DNA of 48,414 nucleotides from Kiloniellales bacterium (GTDB lineage: Bacteria > Pseudomonadota > Alphaproteobacteria > Kiloniellales > JAKSBE01): NCBI GenBank assembly GCA_022361275.1, contig JAKSBE010000598.1, forward strand, positions 1-48,414, written 5' to 3'. Of this stretch, positions 9,176 to 16,605 are shown in pieces; positions within the stretch are counted from its first letter, which is position 1; the number at the start of each line of letters is the position of its first letter. The position numbers and the translations under genes were made by a program. The notes beneath the pieces were generated by a model. The model was not told the DNA's origin and did no database searches. It saw only the letters and a program-made list of their open reading frames with translations.

Positions 9176-9204
9176 TTGTCATGCGGAAACGATTCGCTTA
9201 CCAT
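9176..9204 (+). promoter_or_regulatory. Sigma70-like promoter of the ArsR-type gene
   Basis: TTGTCA at 9176-9181 and TACCAT at 9199-9204 are separated by exactly 17 bp (5/6 and 4/6 matches to consensus). The expected transcription start, six or seven bases beyond the -10 box, coincides with the ATG at 9211. That would give a leaderless or nearly leaderless mRNA. Confidence 0.5.
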
Positions 9205-9210
9205 CGAAAT

Positions 9211-9954
9211 ATGATTGCAGAGCCTTCCACGGCCATCGCCGCCGCGCTGATCGGGGTGCCGGCGCGCGCCAACATCCTGGGCGCCCTGATGGATGGCCGC
9301 GCCCTGACCGCCAGCGAGCTGGCCTATCACGCCGGGGTCTCGCCGCAGACCACCTCCAGCCACCTGGCCAAGCTGGCCGGTGCCAAGCTGGTCGTCGTCG
9401 AGAAGCAGGGCCGGCACCGCTACTACCGCCTGGCCGGCGCGGCCGTGGCCGAGGCCCTGGAGCTGCTGGCCCTGATCGTGCCGCAGCGGCCGGTACCGCC
9501 GCGCCGACGCTCGCGCGAGGTCGAGGAGACCCGCGCCGCACGCTTCTGCTACGACCATCTGGCGGGCGCCCTGGGGACCGGGCTGACCGAGGCCATGCAG
9601 GCCAAGGGCTACCTCGCGCCCGCCGAGCGGGACTTCGCGGTCACGGCCGCGGGCGAGGCCTTTTTTCGGGCGCTGGGCCTCGAGCCTGACTCCTTGCAAA
9701 GACGGCGCCGGGCCTTCGCCCGGCAGTGCCTGGACTGGAGCGAGCGCCGACCGCACCTGGCCGGTTCGCTCGGCGCCGGCTTCGCCCGGGTCGCGCTCGA
9801 CCGGCGCTGGATCCGCCGCGCCAAGGAAGGTCGCCGGGTCTTCGTGACCCCGACCGGGCAGACGGCCTTCCGCGACCTTCTGGACTTCGACTTCGCGAGG
9901 CGCGCGGCGAGCCTTCAGCCGGTCCAGAAGATCGAATCCGGGGTGCAGACGTAG
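9211..9954 (+). CDS. ArsR-family winged-helix transcriptional regulator
   Basis: About 247 residues. An N-terminal ArsR-type winged helix (about 1-85) carries the recognition helix ASELAYHAGVSPQTTSSHLAKLAGAKLVVVEKQGRHRYYRLAG. A long C-terminal part of unknown fold contains RAARFCYDHLAGALG, which occurs in the two-domain ArsR-type regulators of alphaproteobacteria. ATG 9211 is chosen because it immediately precedes the domain. A second in-frame ATG at 9181 would lie inside the predicted promoter. No Shine-Dalgarno sequence precedes 9211, consistent with leaderless translation. The stop codon lies inside the convergent small membrane gene (40-bp tail overlap). Confidence 0.85.
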   Translation: MIAEPSTAIAAALIGVPARANILGALMDGRALTASELAYHAGVSPQTTSSHLAKLAGAKLVVVEKQGRHRYYRLAGAAVAEALELLALIVPQRPVPPRRRSREVEETRAARFCYDHLAGALGTGLTEAMQAKGYLAPAERDFAVTAAGEAFFRALGLEPDSLQRRRRAFARQCLDWSERRPHLAGSLGAGFARVALDRRWIRRAKEGRRVFVTPTGQTAFRDLLDFDFARRAASLQPVQKIESGVQT

Positions 9955-10223
9955 CTCTGATAGAAGGCGACGTAGAACAGCAGCAGGCCGACCGCGGCGG
10001 CCAGGCTGGCCAGGAACTGAAGCGCCCGGCGGGACACCTTCGGCTTGCGCCGCTCGAAGGCCGGGCCCGCCAGCCCGCTCCGCCGCAGCGCCCGGCGATC
10101 GGCCGGTATGCTGAGCAGGCGCAGCACCGTCCAGTAGCAGAAGACCATGGCAACGGCCCAGCAGCCCAGGAAGAAGGCCTTCCAGAGCGCGGTGTTGCAC
10201 TGATCGAGATAAAAAGCGAACAC
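9915..10223 (-). CDS. Small two-helix membrane protein, hypothetical
   Basis: A 102-residue protein starting at GTG 10223 (FAFYLDQCNTALWKAFFLG...). It has two hydrophobic segments (about 13-38 and 67-90) separated by a basic loop RRALRRSGLAGPAFERRKPKVSRR, so it is predicted to sit in the inner membrane with that loop in the cytoplasm. I do not recognise a family. GAGGCAGG lies upstream. Its 3' end overlaps the end of the convergent ArsR-type gene by 40 bp. A diverged partial copy of its 5' end and leader lies about 315 bp upstream (10381-10539), which supports a real start in this region; the start may be two codons earlier (see findings). Confidence 0.65.
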   Translation of the reverse strand: MFAFYLDQCNTALWKAFFLGCWAVAMVFCYWTVLRLLSIPADRRALRRSGLAGPAFERRKPKVSRRALQFLASLAAAVGLLLFYVAFYQSYVCTPDSIFWTG

Positions 10224-10644
10224 GGGCGTCCTGCCTCACCCCTCAAGGGTTGTGTCCGGGCCCCCAATGTTCCCGCAAATGGCGTTGCAATCCAAGGCCG
10301 CGCCGTGACGGCGACACAGCGAAGCCGTGTGAAGCCTGAGTCACTTTATCAACGGTCGCTGCTGGCCCCGCGCTGGACACTCAAGCACCGTCTTCGTTGT
10401 GTCGTGCCGATCTGCGACCGTCGAGCCTCCACCGGCGTTGCGTCGAGGCTCGACTGCTCCCCGAAAAGGGAGAGATCGGGCACCAGGCCATCCGGAGTGC
10501 GGTGTTCGATTCGCCCTGGTAGAAGAACAACAGGGACATCCTGCCTCAGCCTTCACGATTTGTGTTCGAGACCAACTACAAATAGTGCCGGACCCCAAAC
10601 GCCGGCTTCCAGCGGCAAACCTGTAGATGCATGAGGAGCCATCG
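10224..10644. other. 421-bp intergenic region containing a decayed gene copy
   Basis: There is no intact gene here beyond the degenerate 52-codon frame listed separately at 10381-10539. The region holds the 5' leader of the small membrane gene (minus strand), the degenerate copy, and the promoter and leader of the nitrilase-family gene (plus strand). Confidence 0.5.
10381..10539 (-). pseudogene. Decayed 5' copy of the small membrane protein gene
   Basis: A 52-codon frame starting at ATG 10539. Its first 18 codons align codon by codon with the start of the 9915-10223 gene: FxFY at the start and then NTAL(W/R)(K/M)A in both. The leader is also shared (GAGGCAGG, CCTGCCTCA... on the plus strand). 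After about 18 codons the similarity ends, and the frame runs through arginine-rich sequence to a stop. I read this as a truncated duplicate rather than a working gene; a real short peptide cannot be excluded. Confidence 0.45.
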
Positions 10645-11481
10645 TTGAAGAGTTTCACCATCGCCGCCGCACACCATCCGGTCTCGGCAGACGTAAGGAC
10701 CAATAGCCGTTGGGTCCAAGACCTGCTGCGTCAAGCCGGCGATACCGGGATCGGCATGGTTCACTTCCCGGAAGGCGCGCTCTCCGGCTTCGCAAAGAGC
10801 GAGATCAAGGACTGGAGCCGGGTTGATTGGAGGGTCGTGGAGCAGGAGCTTGAAGCGGTGGCGCGGCTCGCGGGTGATCTGGGGCTCTGGGTGGTGCTCG
10901 GCTGCAACCACCGGCTGACCGCGCCGCATCGACCGCACAACAGTCTCTACGTGATCTCGGACCGAGGCTGTCTGCTCGGCCGCTACGACAAGCGCTATTG
11001 CTCGCACAGCGAGATCACCGACTGGTACGCGCCCGGCTTCGACCCGCTGGTCTTCGAAGCTGGTGGGCTGCGCTTCGGCTGTGCGCTTTGTGTCGAGATC
11101 CAGTTCCCCGAGATCTTCGACGAGTACCGTCGCCTCGGCGTCGACGTCGTGCTGTTGTCGATCAACGCCGAATGGCATCCGATGTTCCCGGTCACGGCAC
11201 GTGCCCATGCCGGCCTATATGGCTTCTGGGTCTCCTTTGCCGTGCCGAGCCATTTCCGGAATCCCATGGCAAGTCTGGTGGTCGGTCCGGACGGAGAGGT
11301 CGTTGTCGAGACCACCGCCGGCCGTCCAGGATTGGCCACCGCGGTGCTGGATCCGCAGGATCCCCACTGGGACATTCCGCTGCGGCGCGCTCGGCCCTGG
11401 CGCGCCGCCGCGCGACGTGGCGACATCTACCGAGAGAAGCGGGTCACCGACCCGCGGAGCGCCGAAAAGAGAAGGTTTTGA
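10645..11481 (+). CDS. Nitrilase-family carbon-nitrogen hydrolase
   Basis: About 278 residues from a TTG at 10645, giving (M)KSFTIAAAHHPVS. This start is preferred because GAGGAG lies six bases upstream. An in-frame ATG at 10627 would add six residues but has no ribosome-binding site. The Glu-Lys-Cys triad is complete: Glu in HFPEG, Lys in GRYDKRYC, and Cys in CALCVEIQFPE. The family hydrolyses amides or nitriles; ureidopropionase and N-carbamoyl-type amidases share this pattern, but the substrate is unknown. It stands alone between two non-coding stretches, and a sampled 60 bp (10801-10860) is 60% GC, lower than the surrounding housekeeping genes. Confidence 0.85.
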   Translation: MKSFTIAAAHHPVSADVRTNSRWVQDLLRQAGDTGIGMVHFPEGALSGFAKSEIKDWSRVDWRVVEQELEAVARLAGDLGLWVVLGCNHRLTAPHRPHNSLYVISDRGCLLGRYDKRYCSHSEITDWYAPGFDPLVFEAGGLRFGCALCVEIQFPEIFDEYRRLGVDVVLLSINAEWHPMFPVTARAHAGLYGFWVSFAVPSHFRNPMASLVVGPDGEVVVETTAGRPGLATAVLDPQDPHWDIPLRRARPWRAAARRGDIYREKRVTDPRSAEKRRF

Positions 11482-11788
11482 GGTGCGGTCAAGCAGTGCC
11501 CGGAAACACAGTGGCCGTGCAAGATGCACAAAGGCGTTGAGCCGGCCGTTGACAACGGAGGTCGCCTTGAGCGATCGAGAGGGCCTTGTCCTCCGCGCTT
11601 GACGGATGGCTAGGCAGCCTTGCCCTACGATGCTCCCAATCAATGAGTGCCAGTCGGGGTCGTAGAGGCTGGCACAGGCTGACAGCCGCGTGTCATGAGA
11701 CTCCGGCCGGTACGGCCGGGAGGGCTGGTCGCGGAGTCCCTCGGCGATCTATGCTCGCGGCTTTCTTGGCCGTTGGTTTCCGCGATCT
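11482..11788. other. 307-bp intergenic region with hairpin
   Basis: No gene seen. It contains a perfect 7-bp hairpin with a 3-base loop at 11703-11719 (CCGGCCG-GTA-CGGCCGG), about 70 bp before the YcaQ-like gene and without a T tract, so it is not an obvious terminator. A TTGACG at about 11600 could be a -35 box, but I see no well-spaced -10. Confidence 0.4.
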
Positions 11789-13057
11789 ATGTCGACATCC
11801 TCCGTTGCGCGCCCCGTGATCTCCAACCGCGCGGCGCGGCGCCTGCTGCTGGAGGCCCAGGGGCTGGCGACGGATCCGGCGCGCAAGCTGGACGGCCCCG
11901 GGCTGCTGCGGCTGGTCGAGGATCTGGGCTACGTCCAGGTCGACAGCATCAACACGGTCGAACGGGCCCATCACCACATCCTCTTCAGCCGCAACCAGAC
12001 CTACCGCCAGCCCCAGCTCGCGCGCCTGCTGGAGCGCGAGGCGGCGCTCTTCGAGAACTGGACCCACGACGCGGCGATCATCCCCAGCCGCTTCTATCCC
12101 TTCTGGCGGCCGCGCTTCGAGCGCGAGCGGACGCGGCTCACCGAACGTTGGCAGAAGTTCCGCCGGGCCGGCTTCGAGAGCTGCTTCGACAAGGTCCTGG
12201 CGCGCATCGCCCGCGACGGTCCGCTCATGGCCCGCGACTTCGGCGAGGACGGCAAGAAGGGCAGCGGCGGCTGGTGGGACTGGCATCCGGAGAAGACCGC
12301 GCTGGAGTTTCTCTGGCGCACCGGCGCCCTGGCCGTGGCCCGGCGCGAGGCCTTCCAGAAGGTCTACGACCTGCCGGAGCGCGTGATCCCGGCGCAGCAC
12401 CTGGCGGCGCGGCCCGACCACGAGGCCTTCGTCGACTGGAAGTGCCGCAGCGCGCTGGCGCGGCTGCGCTTGGCGACCTGGGGCGAACTGGCGGCCTTCT
12501 GGGGCACGCTCACCCCGGCGGAGGCCAAGGCCTGGTGCGAGCGGGAGCTGGGCCGCTCGATCCTTCAGGTGGCCGTCGCGCCGGCCGGGGGCGGCAAGCC
12601 GCGGCCGGCCTTCGCGCCGATCGACCTCCCGGAGCGGCTCGCCGACCTGCCGGAGCCGCCGCCGCGGATCCGCGCGCTCAACCCCTTCGATCCCCTGATC
12701 CGTGACCGGGCGCGCCTGGAACGGCTCTTCGGTTTTCACTACCGCATCGAGGTCTTCGTGCCGGCGGCGAAACGGCGCTACGGCTACTACGTCTTTCCGC
12801 TGCTGGAGGGCGATCGCTTCATCGGCCGGCTGGACATGAAGCACGACCGCCAGGGCGACGGGGCGCTGCGGGTCTCAGGCCTCTGGCTGGAGCCGAAGGT
12901 CAGGATGACCCGAGGGCGGGCCGGCCGACTGACCGCCGAGCTCAAGCGCATCCAGAGGTTCGTCGGCGCCGAAAGCCTCGATTTCGATCCGCAGAGCGAG
13001 GCCGCGGCGGCCGCCGTTCGGGCCGGAGACCGGATGACGCCGGGGCAGCGGCGGTAG
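11789..13057 (+). CDS. YcaQ/AlkX-like winged-helix DNA glycosylase family protein
   Basis: A 422-residue protein of the HTH_42 family, whose characterised members (E. coli YcaQ/AlkX and the Streptomyces AlkZ group) are DNA glycosylases that unhook interstrand crosslinks or remove alkylated bases. Family marks are LGYVQVDSINTVERAHHHILFSR near residues 47-69, ENWTHDAAIIP, the HPEKTALEFLWRTG segment and the C-terminal NPFDPLIRDRARLERLFGFHYRIEVFVPAAKRRYGYYVFPLL block. QVDSIN and the HxxxLF region line up with the catalytic area of the family. I infer a DNA repair role from family knowledge. ATG 11789 has a poor ribosome-binding site. It is single-gene, with long flanks on both sides. Confidence 0.85.
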   Translation: MSTSSVARPVISNRAARRLLLEAQGLATDPARKLDGPGLLRLVEDLGYVQVDSINTVERAHHHILFSRNQTYRQPQLARLLEREAALFENWTHDAAIIPSRFYPFWRPRFERERTRLTERWQKFRRAGFESCFDKVLARIARDGPLMARDFGEDGKKGSGGWWDWHPEKTALEFLWRTGALAVARREAFQKVYDLPERVIPAQHLAARPDHEAFVDWKCRSALARLRLATWGELAAFWGTLTPAEAKAWCERELGRSILQVAVAPAGGGKPRPAFAPIDLPERLADLPEPPPRIRALNPFDPLIRDRARLERLFGFHYRIEVFVPAAKRRYGYYVFPLLEGDRFIGRLDMKHDRQGDGALRVSGLWLEPKVRMTRGRAGRLTAELKRIQRFVGAESLDFDPQSEAAAAAVRAGDRMTPGQRR

Positions 13058-13562
13058 CGGGCCTTATACCCGGCGCGCCCGGTCGCCCCCTTCGTGGCGC
13101 AGCGGTGGCTGGTTCTCGACGAGGCGGTCCGATCAGCATGGCATGGGACCGGAAGGCTCCCTCGTCAGATGGCGGAGGTGCAAAGGGCGGAGCAGGGCGG
13201 CGATGGAGCGCTTGCGGCCGTCTTCCTCCCGGAACCGGTGCTCTACGAGGCCGCGCCCGAGGCTGAACGAGACGGCCTCTGCCCAGCCCCGGCGACGAAG
13301 TTGGCGATCCTTACTGTCATTTACCTTCGTGATAGCCATGCGATAAGCTTGGGTATCTTGGCGACCAGCTCGATCGGGAGTCAGGGGTTATTGCGGATTT
13401 CTTGTAGGATTGTACGCCTAGTATGGTCCCGCCATCATCAATTGACGGCTGCCCCGGGCGGAGGTTCTTGAGCAAGATTTTTGGCGCAACGGCTATCGAG
13501 TATGTGACGGTACCGAAGGCCGAGCCGCGAAGTTCAAAGTTGGCATAAGTTGGCAGTACGCC
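13058..13562. other. 505-bp intergenic region, nothing recognised
   Basis: Short open frames on both strands here lack any family feature, and I do not support a gene. Composition falls from GC-rich to mixed at about 13300, marking the left edge of the lower-GC module that follows. The promoter of the cyclase operon should lie near 13450-13560, but no clear -35/-10 pair stands out. Confidence 0.45.
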
Positions 13563-15344
13563 ATGAATTGTAACGGGGACCATGTCGACTATGTCGTCGA
13601 ACGGGCGACCCGCGCTGTGCTCGTTGTCGATGTTGTGGAATCCGTCCGTCTGATCGAGCAGGACGAAGAGGGCACGATATCGCGCTGGCTAGGGCTGGTT
13701 CGCCAGATCGAGAAGGACCTGCTGCCGGCCAACAAAGGGCATTTGGTCAAGTCGTTGGGTGATGGCCTGCTGCTCGAGTTCACCGATGTCCGGACGGCTG
13801 TGCTCGCCGCCTTTGCGATCCAGCAAGCCAGCGATCGCAGCAATGTCGGCAAGCCCTCCGATCGCAGGATGCTCTTGCGGATCGGCATCGAGGTCGGCAA
13901 GGTCATCATCGAGGATCACGATGTTTTCGGGCACGGCGTCAATCTCGCCGCGCGCTTGGCGGCCCTGGCCGGACCTGGTGAGATCGTGGTCTCGGCCTCG
14001 GTGCGTCAACAGATCACGCCGGATCTCGACGCCGACGTCGAGGATCTCGGTGAGTGCTTCCTGAAACACGTCACGGGTCCGGTCCATGCTTACCGCATCG
14101 GCCCGCCAGGTGCGCGCCCGGTGCCGAGACTGCCGACTCCCATCGGCAACCTGCTCCCGACACTTGCCGTCATTCCCTTCAAAGGGCGGGCCGTGTCGAA
14201 GCAGCATCGGGTTCTCGGTGAGATCCTGGCCGAGGAGACGATCCGCAGTTTTTCCCGTTCCTCCGACCTGAACGTAATCTCCCGCCTCTCCACGACGGCT
14301 TTTCGCGGCCGTGTCGTCTCGCTTGCAGAGATCCGTGAACATCTGAATGCCAACTACGTGCTCTCCGGCGTTTTTCACGTCCACGGCGACCAGGTCGCTC
14401 TCGAGACTGAACTTGCGGATGCAAAGTCGTCGCAAGTTGTCTGGTCGAAACTTATCAAGGGCCAGCTCCGCGGTATCATCGCCGGCGAGCAGGAGGTGGT
14501 TGCCCAACTGGTCGCCGACGTGAGATCCGCAGTCGCTTTGCGCGAGTTGAAGCATGCGAAGCTGCAGACTCTGCCAACTCTTGACAGCTACTCCTTGTTG
14601 ATGGGCGCAATCGCCTTGATGCATGGACGGTCACAGGACGATTTCAAGCGTGCCTACAAATTGCTGGAGGCGCTGATCGACCGCGTCCCCCGCCAACCGA
14701 TCCCGCAAGCTTGGCTGGCCAAATGGCACGTCTTACAGGTGCAGCAGGGTTGGGCCAGTGATCCGAAGCAAACAGCCCAACGCGCGCTGGCATCTGCCCG
14801 TCGCGCGCTCGACGCCGATTCGCAGAGTTCTCTGGCGCTCGCGATAGACGGCATGGTTCACACGAATCTTTTGAAGCGTTTAGACATCGCAGAGGAAAGA
14901 TATGGGCTTGCCATAGAGGCCAATCCTAACGACTCGCTTGCGTGGCTGCTAAAGGGTACAATGCACGCGTTCAGGGGAGAGAGCGTACCGGCGGTGGAGG
15001 GCACGCAACATGCCCTGAGTTTGTCGCCGCTTGATCCCATGCGGTATTTTTACGATTCGCTCGCAGCCACCGCATTGAATGCCGCAGGTAAGTTCGAAAG
15101 CGCTCTTGAGATTGCCAAGCGCTCGCTGCGCGCCAATCGATCGCATACATCGACCTTGCGTACGATTGCGATAGCGGAATGGCAGCTTGGCCGTAAGGAT
15201 CAGGCTCGCCAAGCCGTGCAAGAGCTCCTGCGGCTGGAGCCTTCGCTGACGGTGAGCGGATTCCTCGAGCGGTCTCCGGCGGCCGACTACGAGACGGGCA
15301 AAGAATGGTCAGCCGTGCTCGAGAAGGCCGGGCTGCCGAAATGA
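13563..15344 (+). CDS. Class III nucleotide cyclase with TolB-like and TPR regions
   Basis: A 593-residue multidomain protein. Residues about 15-180 form a class III cyclase catalytic domain: metal-binding Asp in VLVVDVVES (D23) and KSLGDG (D67), and the transition-state Asn/Arg pair in GVNLAARL (N127, R131). Lys63 and Asp120 match the ATP-selecting pair of adenylate cyclases. Residues about 193-330 resemble the TolB N-terminal/FlgO-like region found in such fusions (LPTLAVIPF, NYVLSGVFHV). Residues about 340-590 are TPR-like helical repeats. No membrane segment is present, so it is cytosolic. The architecture is widespread in rhizobia and relatives, where functions are mostly unknown. It is the first gene of a three-gene unit; the next start is 37 bp after its stop. 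A sampled 60 bp (14881-14940) is 50% GC. Confidence 0.88.
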   Translation: MNCNGDHVDYVVERATRAVLVVDVVESVRLIEQDEEGTISRWLGLVRQIEKDLLPANKGHLVKSLGDGLLLEFTDVRTAVLAAFAIQQASDRSNVGKPSDRRMLLRIGIEVGKVIIEDHDVFGHGVNLAARLAALAGPGEIVVSASVRQQITPDLDADVEDLGECFLKHVTGPVHAYRIGPPGARPVPRLPTPIGNLLPTLAVIPFKGRAVSKQHRVLGEILAEETIRSFSRSSDLNVISRLSTTAFRGRVVSLAEIREHLNANYVLSGVFHVHGDQVALETELADAKSSQVVWSKLIKGQLRGIIAGEQEVVAQLVADVRSAVALRELKHAKLQTLPTLDSYSLLMGAIALMHGRSQDDFKRAYKLLEALIDRVPRQPIPQAWLAKWHVLQVQQGWASDPKQTAQRALASARRALDADSQSSLALAIDGMVHTNLLKRLDIAEERYGLAIEANPNDSLAWLLKGTMHAFRGESVPAVEGTQHALSLSPLDPMRYFYDSLAATALNAAGKFESALEIAKRSLRANRSHTSTLRTIAIAEWQLGRKDQARQAVQELLRLEPSLTVSGFLERSPAADYETGKEWSAVLEKAGLPK

Positions 15345-15381
15345 CAGCCGAACTTGGTTTCTATCTGGGGGAGAAATCATC

Positions 15382-16560
15382 ATGGCATCCTTGTCCCAAT
15401 TCGCCGGAACCGCGGGCACGGCCGGAACCGCTGGTACGGCAGGCACGGCAGGAACCGCGGGCACGGCGGGTACAGCAGGTACGGTCGCAACGGGTGGTAC
15501 CGGTATCGCCAGCTACGACCCTCTGACGACCACCGCCCTGTTGACGAGCCGCGACGGAATCGTCGGCGGCTGGACGTCTCCCGGCGGGAATGTGCCCGCT
15601 CCGCTTCCCACGAATCCGAACGTCACCTTGGAAGTCTGGGGGCCCGTCGAGCGCGCGAGCATCTTTCACGCCGAGCTGTTCTCGAGGCTGAATTTCGTCA
15701 CCGACGAGGCCGTTCCGAGTGATGAAGAGACCCGTCGCGTCACTGTGAGGCATCTCGAGGTCGGACCGCCGGCCCTTCAACCCCTCTTCAACATTGTCCG
15801 TCCGCGCGAGGCGCTTTTGATCGGCCAGCTTGACTCCGTGTTCAGCCATGCGGATCTGCGGGCGGACCGTAGCGCTGAAATCCTCGCGCAATTGGGCATA
15901 CCATTCCCGTTCTTCAATTCGATTGCCGCCTATATGGACCTGTCGCGGACACCGAAGACCCTTGAATTGCTGTTGGCGGCTTTGAGGTTCACCTATGCGG
16001 TCGTCATGCAAGTCAAGCATGGCCTCGCCTGCCGGCGGCCACACGAATACTCGCCCCAGATCCAGCCGCTGATTCCCTCGCCTCTACACGGGACCCTGCC
16101 GAGCGGCCACGCGACCGAGGCGTCGATGGCCGCTTATCTGCTCTGGATGTTCTTCCGCGGTGTTGCAGCGGTGCCCGGCGCTCGTGCGACGCAATATGCG
16201 CAGGAGAGCTGGGGGACCCAGCTGATGCGGCTCGCGGCACGGATCGCAATCAACAGAACCGTCGCCGGCGTGCATTTTCCAGTCGACAGCATTGCCGGTA
16301 TGATTCTGGGTTTGACCCTGGGTCAGTATTTCGTCGCCCGTTGCACACATGGCGCCAACTACCAAGCCTGGGCGATGGACGGCAACGCCATTCCCGGAAG
16401 TCCGCCTTTTGAGTGGCAGGCGCTGTTTGACGTCACTTCGGCTTCGATAACGACCGTGCCGCCCTACATCTCGAACCCCGGCAATCAGACGCTTGCCGCC
16501 GCGGGCCATTCAGCCGCGCTTGCGTGGATATGGAACGAAGCCTTGGAGGAATGGCACTAG
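15382..16560 (+). CDS. Vanadium haloperoxidase/PAP2-like protein with N-terminal AGT repeats
   Basis: A 392-residue protein. Residues 8-34 are nine exact Ala-Gly-Thr units, then a short Gly/Thr linker. The C-terminal two-thirds carries the full phosphatase/haloperoxidase active-site set: K212-x6-R219-P220 (KHGLACRRP), P240-S-G-H243 (PSGHATEAS), and R292-x5-H298-x3-D302 (RTVAGVHFPVD). These residues bind vanadate in haloperoxidases or phosphate in PAP2 phosphatases. The length and FNSIAAY/RRPHEYSP context look more like the soluble haloperoxidase branch. No signal peptide is seen. GGGGAG precedes ATG 15382. It is co-transcribed, on spacing, with the cyclase and subtilase genes. Whether it halogenates, dephosphorylates or is structural is unknown. 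Confidence 0.82.
   Translation: MASLSQFAGTAGTAGTAGTAGTAGTAGTAGTAGTVATGGTGIASYDPLTTTALLTSRDGIVGGWTSPGGNVPAPLPTNPNVTLEVWGPVERASIFHAELFSRLNFVTDEAVPSDEETRRVTVRHLEVGPPALQPLFNIVRPREALLIGQLDSVFSHADLRADRSAEILAQLGIPFPFFNSIAAYMDLSRTPKTLELLLAALRFTYAVVMQVKHGLACRRPHEYSPQIQPLIPSPLHGTLPSGHATEASMAAYLLWMFFRGVAAVPGARATQYAQESWGTQLMRLAARIAINRTVAGVHFPVDSIAGMILGLTLGQYFVARCTHGANYQAWAMDGNAIPGSPPFEWQALFDVTSASITTVPPYISNPGNQTLAAAGHSAALAWIWNEALEEWH
15403..15483 (+). repeat. Nine 9-bp units encoding (Ala-Gly-Thr)9
   Basis: Nine consecutive Ala-Gly-Thr codon triplets. Ala is written as GCC, GCG, GCT and GCA, Gly as GGA, GGC and GGT, and Thr as ACC, ACG and ACA. The peptide is perfectly periodic while the DNA is not. Glycine at every third position gives a collagen-like Gly-X-Y register. 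Confidence 0.9.
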
Positions 16561-16605
16561 GCGCAGGTCGGAAGCCGTCAACTGCAAGGTAGGAGATCCG
16601 ATTTC

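Noticed and set aside
13094-13583. Short frames on both strands before the cyclase gene
   Set aside because: No motif, no ribosome-binding site of note, and mutually overlapping frames; judged chance.
13563-15344. CBASS- or Pycsar-type defence cyclase
   Set aside because: This is a class III cyclase, not a CD-NTase, so CBASS does not fit. Lys63 and Asp120 match ATP-selecting residues, and the partner genes are not known Pycsar effectors. A defence role is neither shown nor excluded.
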